Assembly: GCA_036384795.1 (NCBI GenBank)
Contig: DASVLP010000037.1
Coordinates: 182,150 to 246,149, forward strand
DNA from: Andeanibacterium sp036384795
GTDB lineage: Bacteria > Pseudomonadota > Alphaproteobacteria > Sphingomonadales > Sphingomonadaceae
DNA: 64,000 nucleotides
Reading direction: 5' to 3'
A model generated the notes under the pieces. It was not told where the DNA came from. It did not search any database and worked only from the letters and a program-made list of their open reading frames with translations. Of the stretch, positions 19,517-28,352 are shown in pieces. The translations under genes and the position numbers were made by a program. Within the stretch, counting starts at the first letter, position 1, and the number at the start of each line of letters is the position of its first letter.

Positions 19517-22315
19517 ATGAAATATCCGTGGCCGTACGGCCTCGCCAGCCTGCTGCTCTGCACCGCCGCGCCGGCGTTTGCCGGGGACGAGCCGCTGTAC
19601 CAGGCGCCCCCGGCATGGGTGCAGCAGGTCGACCTGTCGAAAGTGCCGCAGAGCGGCGGCGAGACGATCGTCGTCGCGGACAGCCAGAAGCGGCTCGAGG
19701 CGGGCAAGGTGTGGGATTATTCCGACATCGTCTACCGCATCGACAGCCCCGATACCCTGACCGCCGCGGGCACCCAGTCGACCTCGTGGATTCCCGACAA
19801 GGGCGATCTCTACATCAATCGCGTCCAGATCATCCGCGACGGGAAGGTCATCGACGTTCTCGCGAACGGAGGGCGCTTCACCGTGCTGCGGCGCGAGCAG
19901 CAGCTCGAGCAGCGCGAGATCAACGGCGAGCTGACCGCGACGATGCCGATTCCCGGCCTCAGGGTCGGCGACCTGCTGCGGGTCACCTACACCACCGTGC
20001 AGTCCGACCAGGCGCTGGGGCAGAAAGTCCAGGCCGCGCAGAACCTGCCCGCCAAGCCGCTGCCGGTGGCGTTCGCGCGCGCGGTGATATCCTGGCCCAA
20101 GGGCGATGCGATCGCCTGGCGCGCCGGGCCGAACGCGCCCGGCACAATCCAACCGGAGCTGCGCGGCAATTACGAATACGTCGAAGTCAAATTGCCGCTC
20201 GACGAGCCCAAGGAACTGCCCGACGACGCGCCGCTGCGGTTCAGGTTTCCGCCGATGCTGCAGGCGGGCAGCTTCGCGAGCTGGAAGGACGTATCGGGTG
20301 CGATGGCGCCGCTGTTCGCGACCAGGGACACGGTGAAGCCGGGCAGCGACGTGGCGAAGCAGGTCGAAACGATCGAGGCCAAGGCCAAGGACCCGCTCGC
20401 CCGCGCGGCGCTCGCCACGCGGCTGGTGCAGGATCAGGTCAGCTATCTCGCCAACGGGCTCGACGGCGGCAATTACATCCCGCAGTCGCCCGAAGAGACG
20501 TGGGACAAGCGCTATGGCGACTGCAAAGCGAAGTCGCTGCTGCTGCTCGCGATGCTGCGCGAGATGGGGATCGAGGCCGAGGCGGTGCTCGTCCACCACT
20601 CCGCTGGAGATGCGATTCCCGAGTTGCTGCCGATGCCGGCCGATTTCGATCACGTGATCGTGCGCGCGACAATCGGCGGCAAAGTCTACTGGCTCGACGG
20701 GACCAACTCGGGCACCCGGCTTTCCAGCATCGGCGAAGTGCCGGCGTTCGGCTATGGCTTGCCGCTGCGACCGGGCGGAGCGGACCTGGTGAAGCTCGAT
20801 CAGCGCGATCTCGACGTGCCCGATCGCGTGCTCCACCTCACGATCGACGAAAGCGCCGGGCTCGACCTTCCGGCCTTGTTCGAGCTCAAGACCGAACTCA
20901 ACGGTTCGATGGGCGCGGGCGTGCGGCCGATCGCGCTGCAGACCAACGCAAAGGCCAAGGACTCCTTCATCAAGCAGTTCGTCACCGCCACGATCGGCGA
21001 TGCCGACGTGCTGAGCTACGCGCTGTCCTACGACGACGATCAGGGCACCGCGCGGATCGATGCCAAAGGGTTGATGAATTCGACCTGGCAGTTCGACCGC
21101 GCGGCCGCGAGCCAGGCGATCCCCGCGTTGCCGACCGCCGGGTTCGATTTCAGCCCGGATCGCGCGCGGGCGGCGTGGAAGGACATCCCGGTGGCAGTTT
21201 CCGGGCCGTACCTGTTCCGCACCGAAGTCGAGGTGAAACTGCCGGAAGGCGGCAAGGGCTACGAGCTGCGGGGCACCAAGGCGTTCGACGGGCAGATCGC
21301 CGGCACCACGATCAACCGCGAATCCTCGGTCGCCGGCGACGAGCTCAAGGTGGACGAGCAGGCAGCGTTCCACCTCACCGAAATCGCGCCGGCCGACATT
21401 CCGGCGGAGAAAGCCAAGGCCGCGCGCTTCAACGCCGGCCACCTGTCGCTGCGCGCGCCCAAGGACGCCAAGCGCGCCTGGCAGTTCGATGCGGCGAAGG
21501 ATGGCGCTTCGATCAAGCCGATCGAAGCGGCTTATGCGACGCTGGTCGCAAAGGACCCGACGAACGCGAACCCTTATCTCGAGCGCGCGGCGTTCCGCGC
21601 CGCGATTCTCGATCGTGCCGGCGCGATGGCCGACTACGACAAGGCGATCGCGATCGCCCCGACCACCGACGCCTATTTCGCGCGAAGCAACCTGTTTTCC
21701 CAGCTCGGCCAGCAAGACCGGGCATTGGACGACGTGCGCAAGGCATTCGAGCTGGCGCCGACGACCACCAATGCCCTCGCCGAAGCGCAAGCGCTGGCCG
21801 ATCTCGGCCGCTACGACGAATCGCTCAGCCTGATCGACACGTACGACGACGATTCCGAAAACCGCCTCGCGGTGCTGCAGGAAAAGGCGCAAGTGCTCGG
21901 CATGGCGGGGAAGGCCAAGGAAGGGCTCGACGTGCTCGACGAGCTCCTGACCGAGCGGCCCGGCGATCCCGACATCCTCAACACGCTGTGCTGGCACATG
22001 GGGGTGTGGCAGCTGAACGAGGACAAGATGCTGCCCGAATGCACCAAAGCCGTTGAGACCGCCGGGTGGTCGCCCCCGGTGCTCGATAGCCGGGCGATGG
22101 CTTATTTCCGCCTCGGCCGGCTCGACGACGCGCTGGCCGACTATAACGCGGCGCTGAGCGGCGCGCCGCAGCTTGCGCCGACGCTCTACATGCGCGGGAT
22201 CGTGCGGACCGAGCAGGGCGATCCGGCGGGGATGGAGGACATCCGGCAGGCGCTGCGGATGGCGCCGAACCTTGCCAAGCAATACGCCCGCTATGGAATA
22301 GAGGCGCCGCGCTAG
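19517..22315 (+). CDS. DUF3857 / transglutaminase-like / TPR protein, secreted
   Basis: This 932-residue protein has a signal peptide (AAPAFA-G, cleavage about 22). A DUF3857 domain (about 50-230) precedes a transglutaminase-like cysteine-peptidase fold with an intact triad Cys336 (GDCKAK), His379 (DHVIV) and Asp394 (LDGT). A beta-rich region follows, then several TPR helices (about 670-930), including NPYLERAAFR and LAPTLYMRG. It is probably periplasmic; the substrate is unknown. Proteins of this layout are frequent in sphingomonads and Bacteroidetes. The gene is monocistronic and ends at a strong hairpin terminator. Confidence 0.85.
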   Translation: MKYPWPYGLASLLLCTAAPAFAGDEPLYQAPPAWVQQVDLSKVPQSGGETIVVADSQKRLEAGKVWDYSDIVYRIDSPDTLTAAGTQSTSWIPDKGDLYINRVQIIRDGKVIDVLANGGRFTVLRREQQLEQREINGELTATMPIPGLRVGDLLRVTYTTVQSDQALGQKVQAAQNLPAKPLPVAFARAVISWPKGDAIAWRAGPNAPGTIQPELRGNYEYVEVKLPLDEPKELPDDAPLRFRFPPMLQAGSFASWKDVSGAMAPLFATRDTVKPGSDVAKQVETIEAKAKDPLARAALATRLVQDQVSYLANGLDGGNYIPQSPEETWDKRYGDCKAKSLLLLAMLREMGIEAEAVLVHHSAGDAIPELLPMPADFDHVIVRATIGGKVYWLDGTNSGTRLSSIGEVPAFGYGLPLRPGGADLVKLDQRDLDVPDRVLHLTIDESAGLDLPALFELKTELNGSMGAGVRPIALQTNAKAKDSFIKQFVTATIGDADVLSYALSYDDDQGTARIDAKGLMNSTWQFDRAAASQAIPALPTAGFDFSPDRARAAWKDIPVAVSGPYLFRTEVEVKLPEGGKGYELRGTKAFDGQIAGTTINRESSVAGDELKVDEQAAFHLTEIAPADIPAEKAKAARFNAGHLSLRAPKDAKRAWQFDAAKDGASIKPIEAAYATLVAKDPTNANPYLERAAFRAAILDRAGAMADYDKAIAIAPTTDAYFARSNLFSQLGQQDRALDDVRKAFELAPTTTNALAEAQALADLGRYDESLSLIDTYDDDSENRLAVLQEKAQVLGMAGKAKEGLDVLDELLTERPGDPDILNTLCWHMGVWQLNEDKMLPECTKAVETAGWSPPVLDSRAMAYFRLGRLDDALADYNAALSGAPQLAPTLYMRGIVRTEQGDPAGMEDIRQALRMAPNLAKQYARYGIEAPR

Positions 22316-22316
22316 G

Positions 22317-22340
22317 CCTCCCCAGTGCTGGGGAGGTTTA
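22317..22340. terminator. bidirectional hairpin terminator
   Basis: An 8-bp stem CCTCCCCA/TGGGGAGG with a GTGC loop, followed by TTTA, lies between the converging stops of the DUF3857 gene and radC. The radC stop codon sits at its right edge. Confidence 0.65.
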
Positions 22341-23030
22341 GATCAGCCCCTTCGCCTTCAGGCTCACGTGCCCTTCGCGGCCGACGATCACGTGGTCGTG
22401 AACCACGATCCCCAGCAGCCTGCCGGCTTCGGCGATGCGGTTGGTGATCTGGATGTCGGCGCGGCTTGGCTCGGGCGAGCCCGACGGGTGGTTGTGGACC
22501 AGGATCAGCGCGGCGGCGCCCAGGTCGAGCCCTCGGCGGATCACCTCGCGCGGGTGGATCGCGGCTTCGTCGATCGAGCCGTCGCCCACGTGCTCGTCAT
22601 GGATCAGGCGGTTCTGCGCGTTGAGATAGAGCACCCGCACGCGCTCGACCGTCAGGTGCGCCATGTCGATGTGGAGATAGTCGAGCAGCGCCTGCCAGCT
22701 TCCGAGCACCGGCTTTTCCTGCACTTCGCTGCGTGCCAGGCGGCGGGCGGCGAGGGCGACGATCTTCAGCGCGGCCGCGCTCGCCTCGCCCATCTGCGCG
22801 TGCGCGGCGAGCGCCTGCGGGTCGGCGTTGAGCACGCCGGCGAGCGAGCCGTAGCGCTTGAGCAGGTCGCGCGCGATCGGTTTGGTATCGATCCTGGGCC
22901 GCGCGCCCATCAGCAGGAACTCGATCACTTCATGGTCGGCGAGCGCTTCGGCGCCGCCTTCGAGCAGGCGCTTGCGCAGCCGAGCGCGATGGCCGGCCGC
23001 GTCGTTCTCCTCTGCCTTCCCTTCGGCCAC
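22338..23030 (-). CDS. radC: RadC family JAB/MPN+ protein
   Basis: This is a 230-residue protein with an N-terminal UPF0758 helix-hairpin-helix region and a C-terminal JAB metalloprotease-like domain. The metal-binding pattern HNHPSG (179-184) followed by Asp192 is intact. Despite the name, a DNA-repair role is not established; JAB proteins are zinc hydrolases. The GTG at 23030 (MAEGKAEEND) is selected because sequence upstream of it is Pro/His-rich and unlike the family. It diverges from ydbH. Confidence 0.9.
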   Translation of the reverse strand: MAEGKAEENDAAGHRARLRKRLLEGGAEALADHEVIEFLLMGARPRIDTKPIARDLLKRYGSLAGVLNADPQALAAHAQMGEASAAALKIVALAARRLARSEVQEKPVLGSWQALLDYLHIDMAHLTVERVRVLYLNAQNRLIHDEHVGDGSIDEAAIHPREVIRRGLDLGAAALILVHNHPSGSPEPSRADIQITNRIAEAGRLLGIVVHDHVIVGREGHVSLKAKGLI

Positions 23031-23104
23031 GCAACATCCCCACGTCCCTGGCGCTTCCGCCTCAATCCATTGCCTTTCATGGGCGAACGCGCAAGTGTGC
23101 GGCG

Positions 23105-26100
23105 ATGGCGGAGGCGATCGAAGACAGCGATGAGGTGGGTGCGGGCACACCTCCTCCGCGCCGCCGGATCTGGCGCCGCGTGCTGCTCGCGGCGCTGCTG
23201 GTGCTGGTCGCGGCGGGGATCTACGCCTGGACCCAGCGCAAGGAGATCGCCGGCAACCTGATCACCGGCGAGCTGAACAAGCTCGGGCTCGAGGCGAAAT
23301 ATCGCATCGTCTCGATCGGCCCGCGGCGCGAGATCGTCGCCGATATCGTGGTCGGCGATCCGGCGCGCCCCGATCTCACCGTCGAGCGGGCGGAATTCTC
23401 AATCGTGCCGCGTTTCCCGTTCTTCGCGATCGGCCAGCTGAAGCTGGTCAAGCCGCGGCTCTATGGGACTTATGTCGACGGCAAGCTGAGCTTCGGCTCG
23501 CTCGATCCGCTGCTGTTCAAGCGGCCTTCCGCCAAGCCGTTCGAGCTGCCCGACATCGACCTGGTGCTCGACGACGGCCGCGCGCTGCTCGAAAGCGACT
23601 ACGGCGCGGTCGGCTTCAAGGCCGAGGGCGCGGGCAATTTGCGCAGCGGGTTCGCCGGGATCCTCGCCGCCGATGCGCCGGCGCTGGGCTATGGCGACTG
23701 CCGCGCGAGCCGGTCGACGCTTTACGGCAAAGTCTCGATCGCCAGCGAGCAGCCGCATTTCGTCGGTCCATTACGGGTGGGCGCGCTCGATTGCCCGCAG
23801 CAGCGGCTCGCGCTGCGCGATGCGGCGGTCGAGCTCGACACCACGATCGACCGCGGGCTCGACGGGTTCGACGGCAAGGCCGGCCTTGCCGGCGGCGCGC
23901 TGGCGCTGGGCGGGAACCGCGCGGCCGGCGTCAAGGGCACCGTCCGGCTGGCCTGGCGCGACAAGGCGCTCAACGCCCAATACAAGCTGAGCCTGCACGG
24001 CATTGTCACTCCCCAACTGGCGCTTGCCGACCTTACGCTCGACGGTTCGGCACGCGCCCGCGACGGCTTCGCGCAAGCCGAGGCCGAGGCGAACATCTCC
24101 GGCAGCGGATTGCGGCCGGGTGGGGCGCTCGACACCCAATTGCATGAGGCCGCCGACGCCGCCTCCGGCACTTTGGCCGGGCCGATGCTGGTGCAGATCC
24201 GCCAGGCGCTGGCGAGCGAAGGGGCGGGCAGCTCGCTCGATGCCGATGTAACCTTGCGCAAGACCGATGACGCGCTGAGCCTGGTCGTGCCGCAAGCGAA
24301 CTTGCGCGGGCGCAGCGGGCAGACGCTGCTCGCGCTGTCGCGGGTCCAGGCAACGTCCAACGGCACGGGCGCGCTGCGCTTCGCCGGCAACTTCACCACC
24401 GGTGGCCCTGGTCTGCCGCGGATCTGGGGCCGGATGGAAGACTCGGGCGGCGCGGCGGAGAGCCGGCTGAGGATCAGCATGGCCGAGTACCATGTGGGCG
24501 AGGGCACGCTCGAATTGCCGCAACTGCTGGTGTCGCTCGCGCCCGGCGGCGCGGTGACGATCTACGGCACCGCGATCGCCAGCGGTCCGCTGCCCGGCGG
24601 TTCGGCGAAGAACCTGCGCCTGCCGCTCGCCGGAAGCTGGTCGAGCCGGGCGGGACTGACGTTGTGGCCAAGTTGCGTGCCGGTGGATTTCGACCGCCTC
24701 GCCATTGCCAGCCTCGCGCTCGACAAGCGCCGGATCGTGCTGTGCCCGCCGACGGGCGGCGCGATCGTGCGCAGCGACGGGCGGGGCACGCGGATCGCCG
24801 CGGGCGCGCCCTCGCTCGAATTGACCGGCAAGCTCGGCGCGACGCCGGTGCGGCTGAAGACCGGCGCGGTCGGGCTTGCCTGGCCGGGCAGCCTCTCGGC
24901 GAAAGACGTCGATGTCGCGCTCGGGCCCGCCGATCGGGCGACCCGCTTCCGCCTGAAGGAGATCGGCGCGCGCATCGGCGGAGAGACTGCGGGCACGTTC
25001 GCCGGCGCCGACGCGCTGCTGTTCGCGGTGCCGCTCGACATCCTCGACGCCAGCGGCACCTGGCGCTTCGCCGGCGGCCGGCTCGAACTGTCGAACGGCA
25101 CGTTCCGCTTGCAGGATCGCGCCAGGCCCGCGCGCTTCGCCCCGCTGATCGCGCGCGACGCGACGCTGGCGCTCGCCGACAACAAGATCGCCGCCGCCGC
25201 GCTGCTGCGCGAGCCCAAGAGCGACCGCGGTGTGGTCCAGGCGAACATCGAGCACGATTTGAACAGCGGCACCGGCCATGCCGACCTCGACGTGCCGGGC
25301 ATCGCGTTCGACGACCAGCTCCAGCCCGATACCTTGACCGACCTCGCGCTCGGCGTCGTGGCGGATGCCAAGGGAACCGTCACGGGCAAAGGGCGGATCG
25401 ATTGGGACGCGAAGAGGGTGACCAGTTCGGGCCGTTTCTCGACCCAGGGCCTCGATTTCGCGGCCGCATTCGGCCCGGTGCAGGGCGTTTCGGGCACGGT
25501 CGAGTTCACCGACTTGCTCGGGCTCGTCACCGCGCCGAACCAGCGCCTGCACATCGCCTCGTTCAACCCCGGCATCGCGGTCGAGGGCGGCGACCTGACT
25601 TTCGCGCTGCGGCCGAACTTCGTGCTGGCGGTCGACGGCGGAAACTGGCCGTTCCTCGGCGGCACGCTGACGCTCGAGCCGACCACCGTGAACATGGCAG
25701 CCACGGAAGCGCGGCGCTTCACGCTGAAGATTGACGGGATGGACGCCGCATTGTTCGTCCAGCGGATGGACCTCGCGAATTTCTCCGCCACCGGCATTTT
25801 CGACGGCGAGCTGCCGCTGGTGTTCGACCAGAACGGCGGCCGGATCGAGAACGGCTACCTGCGCTCGCGCCCGCCCGGCGGCAATCTCTCCTATGTCGGC
25901 GATCTCACCTACAAGGACCTCTCGACGATGGCGAACTTCGCCTTCCAGAGCCTGAAGGACCTGAACTTCAAGTCGATGGACATCACCCTTGGCGGGCCGC
26001 TGACCGGCGAGATCGTCACCAACGTGAAGTTCGACGGGATCAGCCAGGGCGAGCACGCCAGCAAGAACTTCCTCACCCGCCGGATCGCCAAGTTGCCGAT

Positions 26101-26305
26101 CCGCTTCAACGTCAACATCACCGCACCGTTCTATCGCCTGATCACAAGCTTCAAGGCGATCTATGATCCGGCCTACGTGAAGGACCCGCGCGACCTCGGG
26201 CTGGTCGATGCGAACGGCAAGCCGATCGACCATTCCGCGGCGCCTGCGGCGCCCGCCACCAAGCCCGAAGACCTGCCGTCCGATGAAGCGCACATTCAGC
26301 CCTGA
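23105..26305 (+). CDS. ydbH: YdbH-family inner-membrane-anchored lipid-bridge protein (AsmA-like)
   Basis: This 1066-residue protein has one N-terminal membrane anchor (about 26-41) and then a very long beta-rich periplasmic region ending in a conserved segment (NLSYVGDLTYKDLSTMANFAFQ region, then ALKFNINITAPF-like motifs). This layout matches YdbH, a member of the AsmA-like/bridge-protein group with TamB and YhdP that moves phospholipids between membranes. Assignment is reinforced by the next two genes, which are YnbE and YdbL. In E. coli, YdbH and the lipoprotein YnbE interact to form an intermembrane bridge, modulated by YdbL. Start ATG at 23105. Confidence 0.87.
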   Translation: MAEAIEDSDEVGAGTPPPRRRIWRRVLLAALLVLVAAGIYAWTQRKEIAGNLITGELNKLGLEAKYRIVSIGPRREIVADIVVGDPARPDLTVERAEFSIVPRFPFFAIGQLKLVKPRLYGTYVDGKLSFGSLDPLLFKRPSAKPFELPDIDLVLDDGRALLESDYGAVGFKAEGAGNLRSGFAGILAADAPALGYGDCRASRSTLYGKVSIASEQPHFVGPLRVGALDCPQQRLALRDAAVELDTTIDRGLDGFDGKAGLAGGALALGGNRAAGVKGTVRLAWRDKALNAQYKLSLHGIVTPQLALADLTLDGSARARDGFAQAEAEANISGSGLRPGGALDTQLHEAADAASGTLAGPMLVQIRQALASEGAGSSLDADVTLRKTDDALSLVVPQANLRGRSGQTLLALSRVQATSNGTGALRFAGNFTTGGPGLPRIWGRMEDSGGAAESRLRISMAEYHVGEGTLELPQLLVSLAPGGAVTIYGTAIASGPLPGGSAKNLRLPLAGSWSSRAGLTLWPSCVPVDFDRLAIASLALDKRRIVLCPPTGGAIVRSDGRGTRIAAGAPSLELTGKLGATPVRLKTGAVGLAWPGSLSAKDVDVALGPADRATRFRLKEIGARIGGETAGTFAGADALLFAVPLDILDASGTWRFAGGRLELSNGTFRLQDRARPARFAPLIARDATLALADNKIAAAALLREPKSDRGVVQANIEHDLNSGTGHADLDVPGIAFDDQLQPDTLTDLALGVVADAKGTVTGKGRIDWDAKRVTSSGRFSTQGLDFAAAFGPVQGVSGTVEFTDLLGLVTAPNQRLHIASFNPGIAVEGGDLTFALRPNFVLAVDGGNWPFLGGTLTLEPTTVNMAATEARRFTLKIDGMDAALFVQRMDLANFSATGIFDGELPLVFDQNGGRIENGYLRSRPPGGNLSYVGDLTYKDLSTMANFAFQSLKDLNFKSMDITLGGPLTGEIVTNVKFDGISQGEHASKNFLTRRIAKLPIRFNVNITAPFYRLITSFKAIYDPAYVKDPRDLGLVDANGKPIDHSAAPAAPATKPEDLPSDEAHIQP

Positions 26306-26322
26306 GCAAGCGAGCGAACGCT

Positions 26323-26568
26323 ATGAAAACCCTCAAATTGACCAATCTCGATGCGCCTGCGCATAACGCGCGAATGGAGCTGAAACGAACGGGAGCTGCA
26401 GGGTTGGTGTTGGTGGCGGGGCTCGCCACATTGTCGGGCTGCATCTCGGTCAACGCGCCGGACAAGCCGATCGTGATCGAGCTCAACATCAACATCAGCC
26501 AGGAAGTGGTGTATAAGCTGGCGCCCGACGTGAAGGCCAACATCGAAGACAACCCGGGGATATTCTGA
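26323..26568 (+). CDS. ynbE: YnbE-family outer-membrane lipoprotein
   Basis: This is a small lipoprotein with lipobox LSGC (Cys40 from this start, Cys23 if translation begins at the ATG at 26374, which gives a more typical signal peptide; neither start has a good ribosome-binding site). The mature part is only about 42 residues: a conserved INAPDKPIVIELNINI-like strand segment and EVVYKL. In E. coli YnbE multimerises and docks on the C-terminus of YdbH at the outer membrane. It lies 17 bases after ydbH and two bases before ydbL. Confidence 0.85.
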   Translation: MKTLKLTNLDAPAHNARMELKRTGAAGLVLVAGLATLSGCISVNAPDKPIVIELNINISQEVVYKLAPDVKANIEDNPGIF

Positions 26569-26570
26569 CC

Positions 26571-26969
26571 ATGGCGTACAAGTCCCACCTTCCCTTCGGC
26601 CGGCGCGTCGCGCTGGGCCTTGCCATGTGCGGCCTGGTCGTCGGGGCGCCCGCGCTTGCGCAGCGCGACCCGGCCTATCAGGCCGCGCGCAGCAGCGGCC
26701 AGGTCGGCGAGCAGACCGACGGCTATCTCGGCGTGGTCGGCAACGCGCCCAAGGCGGTCAAGGACCTGGTCGACGACATCAACATCAAGCGCCGGGCGAA
26801 CTACACCCAGAACGCGCAGGCGCATAACGCGACCGTGCAGGAATGGGCGTTCACCCAGGGCTGCCTGCTGATCCGCAACACCGCGCCGGGCGAGAAGTAC
26901 CAGGCGCCCGACGGCAGCTGGCAGACGCGCACGTCCGCGGCGCCGCAGCTTAGCTCGAAGTGTCCTTGA
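26571..26969 (+). CDS. ydbL: YdbL-family periplasmic protein (DUF1318)
   Basis: This 132-residue protein has a signal peptide (basic start, hydrophobic 13-28, cleavage at ALA-Q about 31). The DUF1318 core includes GYLGVVGNAPKAVKDLVDDIN and the KRRANYTQNA stretch, where alternation of R, Y and A is typical, and two Cys (in GCLL and at the C-terminus). YdbL is a periplasmic chaperone-like modulator of the YdbH-YnbE bridge in E. coli. It is the last gene of the operon and is followed by a family B repeat. Confidence 0.88.
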   Translation: MAYKSHLPFGRRVALGLAMCGLVVGAPALAQRDPAYQAARSSGQVGEQTDGYLGVVGNAPKAVKDLVDDINIKRRANYTQNAQAHNATVQEWAFTQGCLLIRNTAPGEKYQAPDGSWQTRTSAAPQLSSKCP

Positions 26970-26970
26970 G

Positions 26971-27092
26971 CCTCCCCTGAAAGGGGAGGGGGACCACACG
27001 AAGTGTGGTCGTGGGGCTCGCCACCAGCGCCGTCTTGTGTGGATAGCCCCCTCCACCGCCTGCGGCGGTCCCCCTCCCCGTACCGGGGAGGA
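26971..27092. repeat. family B intergenic repeat, copy 4
   Basis: A 122-bp element: a CCTCCCC/GGGGAGG hairpin, an 8-bp GACCACAC/GTGTGGTC hairpin with a GAA loop, a central CCCCCTCC part, and a final CCTCCCCG/CGGGGAGG hairpin. The second stem differs from copy 2 by compensatory changes. Confidence 0.85.
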
Positions 27093-27113
27093 TTCCCAAC
27101 CGGTTGACTCGCC

Positions 27114-27173
27114 CGCCGCCCGTCCGTAAGGGCGGCGCGTCGTCGGCCGGGGCTTCCTCGGCCGCGCTTTTTT
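27114..27173 (+). terminator. tandem hairpins with T-run upstream of atpI
   Basis: Hairpin 1 has an 8-bp stem (27114-27121 with 27130-27137). Hairpin 2 has an 8-bp stem with one G-T pair (27145-27152 with 27156-27163) and is followed by a run of six T at 27168-27173. It ends 31 bases before the atpI start, so it either terminates the ydbHL transcript or attenuates the atp operon. Confidence 0.6.
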
Positions 27174-27204
27174 GCAACCCCTGCGCAAGGCGAACGCACC
27201 CATC

Positions 27205-27513
27205 GTGGCCAACGATCCCGACAACGCACCCGGCGGTGAAGACCCGCGGCTCGAATCGCTCGAAGAGCGCATCGCGGCCGCGCGCGAAACCGAGGATGAG
27301 CGGGTAGCCAAAGAGCATGCCCCGGTGGTTCGCGCCATCGGCATGCAAGTGATCTCGACGATGGTCGGCTATCCGCTGGGCGGCATCGTGATTGGCTTCG
27401 TGCTCGACAAATTGCTCGGTACCGCGCCGTGGATCATGCTCGGGCTGATGTTTGCGGCGTTCGCCGGCGCGTGCCTGCACGTCGTGCAGATGAACAAGAA
27501 CAACGCGCGGTAA
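27205..27513 (+). CDS. atpI: ATP synthase accessory protein AtpI/AtpZ type
   Basis: This 102-residue protein has an acidic N-terminal helix (EDPRLESLEERIAAAR) and two membrane helices, with the GYPLGGIVIGFVLDKLLGT hairpin typical of AtpI in alphaproteobacteria. AtpI helps assemble the c-ring and may carry Mg2+/Ca2+. The GTG at 27205 is chosen for its family-like N-terminus; an upstream TTG at 27172 falls in the terminator-like T-run. First gene of the FO operon. Confidence 0.88.
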   Translation: MANDPDNAPGGEDPRLESLEERIAAARETEDERVAKEHAPVVRAIGMQVISTMVGYPLGGIVIGFVLDKLLGTAPWIMLGLMFAAFAGACLHVVQMNKNNAR

Positions 27514-27540
27514 GCGCCGGAAAATCGGGGAATAGAAGCA

Positions 27541-28320
27541 GTGGCCGCTGGCGCCAAGATCGATCCGATGCACCAGTTCATGATTGCTCCCGTCGGGGGC
27601 GATCAGCTGGCGGCAAGCCCGTTCCAGTTCACCAACTCGGCGTTGTGGATGCTGGTGGTGCTGGCGGTGATCGTCGTCTTCATGTGGGGCGGGCTCAAGC
27701 GCCAACTGGTGCCCGGCCGCTGGCAGGCCGCGGTCGAGCTGCTGACCGGGTTCCTCGACAACGTCACCACCCAGAGCATCGGCGCCGACGGGCGCAAGTA
27801 CCTGCCGTGGATATTCACCGCGTTCACTTTCATCCTCGCGGCCAACTGGGTCGGCGCGATGCCCTTCGGGATCGTGCCGGCGGCGCATCCGTTCACCGTC
27901 ACCAGCCAGTTCACCGTGACCGGCACGATGTCGATCATCAGCTTCGCGATCGTGCTCGGGGTGGGCTTCTGGAAGCACGGGCTGAAATTCTTCACCCTGT
28001 TCCTGCCGCATGGGACGCCCAAGCCGCTGCTGCCGATCATCTTCGTGGTCGAGCTGATCTCGTTCCTGGTGCGCCCGTTCAGCCTCGGCCTGCGGCCGTT
28101 CATCGCGATGTTCGCGGGCCACATCCTGCTCGACGTGTTCGGCAGCTTCGTGGTGCAAGGCCTCAATTCGGGCTCGGTCGTCGGTTACGGGGTGACCGCG
28201 CTGGCGTTCGCGTTCGTCGTGTTCGTGAACGCGCTCGAGCTGCTGGTCGGCGCGATCCAGGCATTCGTGTTCGCCCTTCTGACCGCGCTTTACATTCACG
28301 ACGCGGTTCATCTGCACTGA
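27541..28320 (+). CDS. atpB: ATP synthase FO subunit a
   Basis: This 259-residue integral membrane protein forms the proton half-channels. The essential Arg is Arg185 in SLGLRPFIAMFAGH. In most bacteria the following motif is R-L-F-G/A-N-M; here it is R-P-F-I-A-M, so the usual Asn is replaced by Ala. The GTG start at 27541 follows GGGGAATAGAAGC. It lies 27 bases after atpI and 32 before atpE. Confidence 0.95.
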   Translation: MAAGAKIDPMHQFMIAPVGGDQLAASPFQFTNSALWMLVVLAVIVVFMWGGLKRQLVPGRWQAAVELLTGFLDNVTTQSIGADGRKYLPWIFTAFTFILAANWVGAMPFGIVPAAHPFTVTSQFTVTGTMSIISFAIVLGVGFWKHGLKFFTLFLPHGTPKPLLPIIFVVELISFLVRPFSLGLRPFIAMFAGHILLDVFGSFVVQGLNSGSVVGYGVTALAFAFVVFVNALELLVGAIQAFVFALLTALYIHDAVHLH

Positions 28321-28352
28321 TTTTCAACATTCTATTCAACGGAGTTAGCAAA

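Noticed and set aside
19373..22282. 969-residue minus-strand ORF opposite the DUF3857 gene
   Set aside because: It is Arg/His/Gly-rich with no recognisable motif. It is the antisense shadow of a real high-GC gene with signal peptide, triad and TPRs.
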